Source: Temnopleurus reevesii
Taxonomy: Eukaryota; Echinodermata; Echinoidea; Temnopleuroida; Temnopleuridae
Assembly (NCBI GenBank): GCA_036244855.1
Contig: BQKZ01000495.1
Coordinates: forward strand, 62,093-126,092
Direction of reading: 5' to 3'
Length of the DNA stretch: 64,000 nucleotides
Shown here piece after piece: positions 54,741 to 64,000 of the stretch; the first letter of the stretch is position 1; every line of letters begins with the position of its first letter. The notes below the pieces were generated by a model. The model did not search any database. It saw nothing but the letters and a program-made list of their open reading frames with translations, and was not told the origin of the DNA. Position numbers and translations under genes: made by a program.

Positions 54741-57140
54741 GGGTGCGGCACCCCTTGAGGTGAGCTCAAAGGCTCTATCCTGATCATCAGCCATTAGCCT
54801 TGCTGATAGAGATGAGAATCGTAACTCTCCAGCATTTCATCCTGATGAGTTGAATCTTGTCTTGTAGCAAAATGAGTGGCAATCTTGGACTGAAATTCTA
54901 CAAAAAAAAGTCTGACTCAAGAGACCGTTTGTGCAGCACACATCACATTAGCTATTCATCAAGAATAGCTGCAATGACTTAATCATTTGGAAAATAATTT
55001 TTCAAATGCAATGAATTACCAAGTGCTTTAGAAAACTGGTAATATTTCAGTAGTCCTGTAGTAAAAGGATGCTATTGCTTGAAATAATCCTGTTAGTTTT
55101 ACACATGGTTTTCCTCAAAAGAATACATATTTTAATAGAATGTCATTGCTATGCCAGGACGTCTTCATGAAACACCATCCTTTGCCCTCATCACTTTGTA
55201 TTCAAGAATGCCAACAAATCTGCACTCATTTTCATCTTTTGTAGCTGTATGTTTTTCATCTATGTTTTATCTTAAATCATACTATTTATTCCTGTAATAT
55301 AAAATTGTCAACATGTGTATATTCACACTATTGACAAATAATGTAATCTCATTTATGTTTTGTCTAAATGTTCCTGAGCCAGTTCCTTTTAAGTAATGTT
55401 GGTCTCTTCCCGTATCACACTCACCTTGACTTTTATGATAAAATATGTATTATGTATCCCATAACTATCGATTCAAAGTACTGCAAGTCAGTACTGTATA
55501 AGCCAATATTTTACCATCCATATATTTTAGCGATTTTGGACCAGTTCAACATTTTAGCATATTATTTCCAGGTTTTTGACCATATTCATACATTTTCATG
55601 TTTTTAACCATGTTTATACACATATGAATGTGCATCATACAGAGTAGAAATTTTTGTAAGGCCAAGACTGCGATATTTGCAAGAATACATGTAGAACCAC
55701 CGAAATAATTTCAGCTCATACAGTAGTTTACATAAAAAGGTGACTATCAAAATCTAACTGGATGATAAACTGAATAGTACTAGGAGGCTTTTTTGCTGCA
55801 ATTCTTACATGTATTATTTAGAATAGCAATTGGGATTTTATGTATGCATACTTTTATGAAAACGCAAAGGCATTTGCAGATACAGACCAGTACATTTTAT
55901 TTGCACTTAAAATAGGAGATGCATTAAGATATTGTATATCAGTAGATACCAGAGCACATGCTTAGTTTGTGATATCTATCATAGCAGCATCACATATCTT
56001 ACAGTGTTGAACAATCCTGGTTTACAAGTATCCCAATTTCTTTAAAACTTCATAATTGCCCCACCGAAATCAGTATTTTCAGATTAAGAAATGCACATAG
56101 CATCCAATCAGAGAGTTCAGATTATCTTTTTCAACTGAGCAACATTGGTTGTACAGTGCAATTCTTTAATTCAGATGAAATTTGATCTTCATTTCCTTTG
56201 TTCAATCTCGTTCATATCGTCTATCTCTTCCTCTTGAACGAGTTTGCATGTCAATTGTCACTCCTGTATTATGAATATTATTTATCGTGAGTATATTACT
56301 GAGTTTTACAGTCATCCAATCCTGTACATTTGATCTGTTTATATGTTTATATTTTCCAATTCATCTATACATTTGTATCTAGTTTATGTATAATTGATTT
56401 TGTATAATTGTATTTCAATTATTTCTGATCAATATGAACCACGGTCTTGTCTTCTTAAACGAGCACATGAATATAAATTCTTTCCATATGAAACTGAAAC
56501 CTTGTTCTTACAATTCCATGATATAAGGTGTGAATATAATGACCACAAACCTAGACCATTTTCAATCAATATAAGTAGTTAAAGGAAGAAAAGCTTTTGA
56601 TATGTTGAAAGAGAGCTATATTTTGTGCACATTATGCAGAATTTAAGTACTGTTTGCCCAGTGGTTTAAATTTCGCTCCAAATAATACACTGATGAATGC
56701 GATTGTTCCTACAATAATGTAGTGGGAGTTTGGTGTCTTCAAGGTGTTGGAAGGGGAAATAATTTGAATTCTCCATCTTCATTATCAATCATTTTTCCAG
56801 GATAGAATATATCTTTATACATGTATATTGATGTGGTTGTCCTCTGTAAATGTTTTGATGTTGAGTAGTCTGTAACCAATATTTGTGTAAATGTTAACTT
56901 TCAGAATAAATAGCTATTCATTTTTACATTTTTAAACATATTGAACAGAGATTAAAATTTATTAATATGAAAATTGAATAATATCTATGTATATTTGATG
57001 CAGAATCAATCTGTGTAATACATTGTATAATCATAAATATTCCTGAAAATAACAATTTTTTATATCTTCATCTGTTTGTCAATAAATGTATTTCTGAAAA
57101 TGTAATATTTTTAAAATGGTCAAATAAATTCTATAAAAAA
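54741..57140 (+). other. Receptor 3' UTR
   Basis: About 2.4 kb of AT-rich non-coding DNA. AATAAA hexamers near 56905, at 57081-57086 and at 57123-57128 cluster at its likely end. Earlier hexamers could give shorter forms. Confidence 0.6.
57123..57128 (+). terminator. Probable polyadenylation signal of the receptor gene
   Basis: AATAAA at 57123, followed by T/G-rich sequence (CTGGCCTTTTTGTCTTGTTT) about 35 bp on. A second AATAAA lies 42 bp upstream. Confidence 0.5.
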
Positions 57141-59530
57141 TATCTAGAAATAATTCTTCATGCTGGCCTTTTTGTCTTGTTTCTGAAACTCCTATAAGGT
57201 TTAATTGGAAATGCACTTTTTTACAATGGAAAAAACGTAATAAATACTTGCTTACATCCTAATATAATGATTTCCCAGTAAGCCCACCCCCATATATACT
57301 TTGGTTACCCTAAAGGGTTGGTCGGTCTAGAAAAAAAAATTATTATTTTTTTTTTTAGGGGGAGGACACATATGATACGCACAAATGAACTTATTCTGTG
57401 TGACAGTTATCGCAGTGCGTTTGATAACAGGCAAGACGGTTGCATCTAAGGCATTTCCAGAAATGTAAAACCTATTATAAAATGACATTCCCAGATCCTT
57501 AACTGTAAAAAAAATTACAGATGATGCACATCTCCATGCAATACACTAAATGGCTTCTGTATTTATTTTTTTAAAATATAATTTGCAGTTTAAAATGAAA
57601 CTTCATGGGCACTCCTCTTTTGTAAATGTTCACTTTTAGAAATCAAATTATGATTTCATGTTACGTTACTTTGGGTTTTGATAACTAAATAGTCAATGAA
57701 ATTGAATATTTGAGGGCTTGTAACTGTTACTTGTAACCTATACTTCAAAACAAACAAAAAAAACTAATTTAATTTGGTTCAATGGTCACAAAGAAATGTG
57801 AATCTTTGTCAAGCAAAGTTTGGCTCATGTGTGCAAGCGAGAACATTGCGATATAAGCAACTTAGTATTCTGTACAACACTAACATCATGAAAAGCGAGG
57901 AGTGAAAGAGTCCCAATCGCGCAGAGTGCAAACAAAAAATTATAGTGGCATGGCACAGTGAAACATTGAGGAGAGTAAGAGTTAAAGGTTATCAATGCAA
58001 GAAAGTCCAATTTTTATTTTTTTTTAGGGGGAGGGGCATCGATCATAATCATGCAGTGTTTGAGCTGAAATTTTTGCTAGTGTTTTAAATTAACTAATTT
58101 CATAGCCATGAAATAGCCAAAAATTTCACTCCTTGTAATGCCACCGACTATTGTACGATGATCTTTCAAAACTAAAAAATAACATTTCAATGATGCAGTT
58201 GCATGGACAGTACGTATTTCTGGAATTCAGTGAATTCACAAAACTTGTGTACATTTAATATTGGCATTTACAGTGATTTACTTGTGTATTCATTGGATAT
58301 TTTACTTGACACACAAAGAAAATTAAAAGAAAACGAGTTGTGATTATAGAGATTTTTTGCAATTTATTCATATAATATTGACAGATTTCCGTGTCCTTTC
58401 AATGCATATCCACACAATGTTATGAGCATAGCCATCATATATCACATACAATATTCATAGGGGCCAAGGATATATATATATACCATATCTAACTCTTCCA
58501 TTTCATCAATTTGGCCAGTTTGATAAATACAATTTACATAACTTCAAAAAGTATCTTTGATATGAATTATCTGAATAAAAATAAGTAATAATCCATTTAA
58601 ACTGTATCTACATAAGTTGGTATCTAAAAATGGTAGAAGCAAGTAATTAAAAAATTATCCAAAAATTTGGCGTGTGATAACACCAAATATTTAGTCCTGT
58701 AATACAAATGTTATACAGGGTCTGTATAAAATATGCATTGCTTCTACTGATCAGAGATTACCTTCAAAAAAATAAATTTCATATCAGATTTGCCTCTTGA
58801 GTGCTAGAAATTGGTTGATACCAAACAGTCTCTCATGTACTGTGTAGTATCGTTCAACCATCACACACATAATTTACGTTGCTTAAAGAGTATTTTATAT
58901 TATTACATGTCTAAAAATTCTACAAGAATTTCCTACACAAAATGTACTTTACTGACCTTTAAAGGGGTTTAGAGCTACCTACAGTACACACTACCATAAT
59001 GTTAATTAACATAGAAATCTTTGTTTACAGAACTAGAAACAAGACGCTAATTATGTAAACAGAACTATATCACATATCCTATCTATATATCTATATAAAC
59101 TGTAGATTCTTCCATGTTTAAGGTGGGAAAAAACAGACTCAATTTAAACTATTACTAGCAATTACAAAAAGCAGGCTTTGGTATTATTTTGTCTCTTTTA
59201 TGCATGTATATCAATATATGACTAGGATCAAATCTAGCATCTTATTGCTCACCAATTACCAAACATAGATATTATCATACAATATCTGTAAGTGTACAAG
59301 TATATGGAACTCTGAGGATGAGCGAGTAAAAATATTAATGAATGCTCTTTTGATTTTTTTCAAAACAATTCTTGACAATATGCAGTTTCAGTACCACCAG
59401 TGGTACAACATCGATATGATCATGTTGGATAAGTGCTGTAAATACCAGATGATGTACTAGTAAAAGAGAAGATTGTCATCAAGGAATTTCCTATGCTTTG
59501 GTTCAGTCATACATTTGCAACTTGACACGC

Positions 59531-59688
59531 CTATAGCAGAGCTGTCAAAAATTCACAACTCAGGGAGATTTTACCATAAAATCAGGGAGATCTTTATCTT
59601 TAAAACACAATCCAATGGAGGATATCAATACATGAATCAGGGAGTCTCCTGCTCAATCAGGGAGACTTGGCAGCTCTGCTATAGGCCA
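59531..59688. repeat. MITE with CTATAGCAGAGCTG ends
   Basis: Ends GCCTATAGCAGAGCTG and CAGCTCTGCTATAGGC are perfect inverted repeats. The interior repeats ATCAGGGAGA several times. Confidence 0.75.
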
Positions 59689-61656
59689 GCAAGAGTAGAT
59701 GGCATGTGTGAGTACACAGGAACTAAATATACAAGCTGTAGAACACTTTCCATTACTGGAGTCCATATGCTGCTTTTGTGGCCTGATGAATCAAATTGCT
59801 TCCATTAAGAAATAGTGCAACATACAAAGATTAATCAAGAACAAATGCTAGGCAGACATTGGGTAACATTGCAAATGTGCGATAGAGGCAACATATGGAA
59901 ACCTCTTTGACGACAATCTTCAAGTACTGTGAAAATATCTTGACATAGTTTAGATTCTGAATGGTTTTCTTGAAAGAACAGTCTCCTTGCTGTAGGGCCG
60001 AGAGTGTACAGCACCCTTAAAACTCAAGTTCTCATGTTATGCCAATGGCAGGTGGCCTTGTTCACAACAATGTACTGTGCCACTTTGGGGGAGAAACAAT
60101 TCATATTTAAACCATTCAGAATTTGAACGGATACCACCAACTGGCAATATATTGAATCACTGTATGCTTGAAAATCTTCAAAGTGGAATATTGAAATATG
60201 CACTACCACAAACAAATTTTGCAATTCTAATGTCCAGTTTAGATACACGTACATACTGGTCCACATAATTACCATTGCCTTATTGTCTTCTATGAGAATC
60301 TATTGGACCATTTTCTGTGAGGTGTGTGCCTCATAAGGTTTATTTTTTTAAAAACATAATCCTATTTTGAAGTGAAAATCATTGAATTTCGTTGATAGGT
60401 TTCTCAATATATATGAAGAGTCAATTATTGCCATCGAAATGAGTAATGACTACCTTTTGTGATCACATCATAAATCAATGGACATTGATTTTGCAAAATT
60501 TGTGTGAAACATCACACGTCACACACATTATGCAAAATCCATGTTCAATACCCCATGACATATGACCAGCTAAGAGTTATAGCTTGTCCTGAAGTAATTA
60601 GCTTTTTACTCTTCATGAATATTGAGATAAATACATACAAAATGCATTGCTTCCTCTATCAATATAACATTTTGTACCAAAAAATCAACATTTTTGGTCA
60701 CACTGTAACAGATAAGTGGCCCTATTGAAAAAATATTACATTGTCAAATAATTTCTTTTTTAGCCATCACTCACTCATAGATTGCTTTAGAATGTCCAAG
60801 CCTAACCTTTACTGCAGAATCATTCAATCTAATTACAAAGTATCCATGCAGACTTATAAGACAAATGAGCAACAGAAGATCTTTAGAAATAAAAATTGCT
60901 TCCAAATGAATCAAGAGTCTCATTTTCAGTGGATAACTTGTGCAAAAATTGTACAAACCCAAAATACAAAAATAATTTTTAGATTACAATATTGCATAAG
61001 TTGTATAATCAATGATGAAATTACATATACATAGACTATAATACCAACAACAAACATGGTCATGCAATTTACATTAAAAAATCATTCATATGAAATCAAA
61101 AGTTGATGAAAAAAAGCAAATAGAATAACCATTGTGGACAAATTTCTGAACTGTGGTTCAAACAAGGCTTCTAATAATAATTGAGTACGTACCTCAGAAA
61201 AAAATAGTTTTTAAATTTGACTGACAGCAATTATTGGAATATATCATTCTCAAATATTTCATGATCTCAAATACATGTACAGCTGCCGCATAATTTAAAT
61301 AATATTAAATATCTTGATTTTCCTGAGGACTTATTTTGTCAATCTGTGACTTATGGCACATATGCAATTATGTGTGCCTTGATTCTAATACCAATAATAA
61401 TCAACTAATATGATATAAGATTCAGGAGATAATGAAACTTATCAAATATAAGAGTAAGGAGGTCAATTAAACTTATATGATATATGATTATGTTCAAATG
61501 AAAAACATGAGGAAATATTGTAATAGTACTTGGGAGAAAGTGTTCATTAACATGACACACACATCAACACGACATCACTAATCTACTGGTACTATCTTCA
61601 AAAAAAATAAAAAAACTCGTCAAGCACACTCTTTCAAAATGCAATGCAGAAGCCAT

Positions 61657-61806
61657 TGGCCAATATTCCGATAGCGAGGTTTAACTAAAAACAGGTCTAA
61701 GTCATTGTCATTTACACTCTTGGTTCAAACTTTTGAATAGCCCGGGTCTAAATAAGAATGACTTAGTCCCAGGTTAAGTAAAACTTCCCTATCGGAATAT
61801 GGGCCA
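61657..61806. repeat. MITE with TGGCCAATATTCCGATAG ends
   Basis: Ends TGGCCAATATTCCGATAG and CTATCGGAATATGGGCCA, arms continuing through GAGGTTTAACT and AGTAAAACTTC. Confidence 0.75.
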
Positions 61807-61891
61807 TTGTGTATACAAACAAAATTTTGCCCAAAGTGAATTTGCTGCACTTCTTGCGATCAATTTCAATTTGTTGTTCAGCAACAGGCCC

Positions 61892-62330
61892 GAGGTTGTG
61901 TTTCATAACGCTAAGCATGACTCTATGTTTGACAGGTAACCCTTTCTTGCAAGCAATGATAACCGCTGTATTGCTGACTTACATGGGAGCGTCGTGGTGT
62001 AGTGGTTCGGACTCTTGCCTCTTAATTATAGGGTCGATGGTTCGAATCTCTCCCAGGGCGTTAATTTCCTTCAGCAAGAAATTCACCCATAGTGTGCTGC
62101 ACTCAACCCAGGTGAGGAGAATGGGTACCTATCAGGAATATTTATTCCTTGAAACGCCAAGTGCGCTAATGAAGTGGCTGCCGGGCTAAAGCCAGGGTAA
62201 TAATGCTGCAATTGTAGAGCGCTTAGAGAATTCTTAGAGTTGATAAGCGCTATATAAAAGCCGTTAATTATTATTATTATTATAACAGTCATGAGTAGGT
62301 CTACAAACAGCTTCATGAAACACATCCCTT
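61892..62330. repeat. MITE split by a SINE
   Basis: The left piece (TGTTTCATAACGC..., 61892-61980) and the right piece (GTCTACAAACAGCTTCATGAAACA, ending near 62325) are the two ends of the element type in the 17071-18115 array. The SINE at 61984-62283 lies between them. Confidence 0.6.
61984..62283 (+). mobile_element. tRNA-derived SINE
   Basis: Box A CGTGGTGTAGTGGTTCGGAC, box B GGTTCGAATCTC, body TTTCCTTCAGCAAGAAATTC, tail GCGCTATATAAAAGCC, then ATT repeats. The best-preserved copy in the window. Confidence 0.85.
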
Positions 62331-62332
62331 GG

Positions 62333-62467
62333 CGGTGTTCCACCAAATCGTTCTTGAATTTACACACAATCTTAAGACAGACTGGAGTGTGTTAACCAGC
62401 ACGAGAACTGATATCAGTAGTGCACAACGTCTTTCTTAAAGTCTTTCGTAACTTGGTGAAATACCAA
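62333..62467. repeat. MITE, family A, diverged
   Basis: Ends GGTGTTCCACCAAATCGTTC and AACTTGGTGAAATACC, with AAGTCTTTCGTAAC inside. Confidence 0.65.
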
Positions 62468-64000
62468 CCAGAATAGGAATAGAGTTCAAGTTTCCTTTGG
62501 CTCAAATCGTAAGGCAGGGCTGTGAAAATGAAAATCTGTCATTTACACTAACCAATTAAAACAAAATGAATGCACACTTTACAAAAAACTAACACATAAA
62601 AGCACAAAGAAAATGTAGAAAAAGAGGAATGCCCCATGCAAGCTAGACGATACGAAAAAACACAATGAAATGTCTGCAAACAGCCATCTGTTAATACAAG
62701 CCACTTAGGTTCATTCATCAATCCAACTTGGTTTCCTCAATTCAACCCTCATGGACTTGATACAGATGGAATAACAACAATTAATCACTTTGAAGTGGGA
62801 GATTTGACAGATCTGAAATCTGCACCTGATGGTAAAAAGATTGGGCAGTCTCGATCAGGGATGTAAATTATCCCTGCTAGATTTTGAATTGAGATGAAAA
62901 ATCCATTCTGCCATCTTGAGCAACATGAGAGCCAGAAGTGTTTTTCTCTTTTAAATCTGATATAGTTTCTCTAATTTCAAAGGAATAAAGATCATTGATA
63001 TTCTATATCTGGTAAGTCCATGCATATATCAAGAACAGAAGCTTGTATCTTCTCTTATATTCATATATTTTTTTTTACCAGAATCTCTATATCTCAATGT
63101 CCAATATTAAAACCTATGACTTTTGTCGTTTTATTTGGTAACATGCGTCATATTTTTCTTCTGCAAAAATAACTTCTATTTACATGAAACCAAGCAAATG
63201 TTCTTGAAAATTCGAAGGGCTGATCCAGCTGATCCAGCAATAATACTTAAATATCTTTAAAAAATCAAATGACAGAAAACATGCTCAAAATATGACTCAA
63301 TGAGTTGTTTCAACAAAGAAGAGAACATCTTACACTCACATTATCTGAAGCATACCAATTCAAAAATATAAAATCGCTAACAACAGCTTTCATTTGGTAG
63401 CATAAGGCAAATAAATTAGTTGAACTAATTTCAGTAAAAATAACATTTTAATACATCTCAGAAAGAAATGCAAATCAAATAAAAGCAAGAATCATATACC
63501 CTCATCTGCTATACATATATTGCACTATCAAATGTTAAAAAGAGACGTTCAAATAAGGAAGAAAGATAAGATTAAAAAAAAGAGAGAAGTTTTCTCTGTA
63601 TTAGTGAAAACAGACAAATACTCATAATCCACATAAATGATTTAGTGATATACAAAATTTTTTGACGATTCCAAGGAAGACTTTACTGGATGTTACGAGA
63701 AAGGAAATAATCATTAAATCCAAGCTAGGTAAATAAACTAAAGCTGAAGCATATCTTTTTGACGAAGATGACCTTTTGAGTGAGTTGTGTGATAACATGT
63801 TTTTGCAGTATTTTTTATTGTAATTAGTGCAATAGCTCTTCACAGAAATTTATACTGCAAACATCATTATAGTTACACATACAATAGAATGCACAAACAA
63901 TTTTTCTTATCACACAGTACTGTAAATCAACAACAAGAAAAAATGAAAACTTTTTAAATGTTTAAAATGTGAAAGTACCACAATGCAACAACCTTTATTT

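Larger units (their letters stand above)
57150..64000. other. Region without recognised coding sequence
   Basis: AT-rich; no exon-like ORF on either strand. On the minus strand, AATAAA (complement of TTTATT near 58365) is followed by thousands of bases with few repeats, which would suit the long 3' UTR of a gene read from right to left. That is only a guess. Confidence 0.35.

Noticed and set aside
61984..62060. A tRNA gene (perfect A and B boxes)
   Set aside because: The boxes head a repeated ~300-bp element with the same body and tail at several places in the window, so it is a SINE head, not a functional tRNA.

Overview
The window is animal nuclear DNA. It has low GC, long introns with GT...AG borders, many small inverted-repeat elements and tRNA-derived SINEs. 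The repeat types and gene content suit a marine invertebrate, most likely an echinoderm or a related invertebrate deuterostome. The species cannot be fixed from sequence alone. Two single-base N characters (20743 and 43703) sit at repeated sequence and look like contig joins.

Layout: (1) 15-2217, + strand: the last three coding exons of a channel-like gene whose tail suggests an EAG/ERG/ELK (KCNH-type) potassium channel. (2) 2218-9230: its 3' UTR and intergenic DNA, with a Myb/SANT-like ORF fragment (3078-3413), a SINE, and several MITEs, some nested inside others. (3) About 9231-57140, + strand: one large gene of 43 recognisable coding exons for a type I membrane receptor of the LDL-receptor family (about 2,090 residues). 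(4) 57150-64000: no coding sequence recognised; AT-rich DNA with two MITEs and a SINE, possibly the long 3' UTR of a convergent gene.

Receptor order: signal peptide, EGF, 10 LDLa modules, two EGFs, a YWTD propeller, EGF, 11 LDLa modules, an EGF, a duplicated LDLa-EGF pair, a calcium-binding EGF, a second YWTD propeller, two EGFs, a transmembrane helix and a roughly 180-residue tail with an FxNPxF motif. The two-cluster, two-propeller plan resembles insect vitellogenin receptors (Yolkless) more than LRP1 or LRP2, so an endocytic yolk or lipoprotein receptor is the best guess. Most module exons are phase 1-1, so exons can be gained, lost or skipped without breaking frame.

The most striking feature is repeated partial-exon duplication. 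At five places, broken copies of an LDLa or EGF exon lie in the intron beside the intact parent, some keeping a splice donor and others an acceptor. One array also carries part of a MITE, and another has been hit by an insertion with an 8-bp target duplication. One EGF exon has an in-frame TGA exactly where a conserved cysteine is expected.
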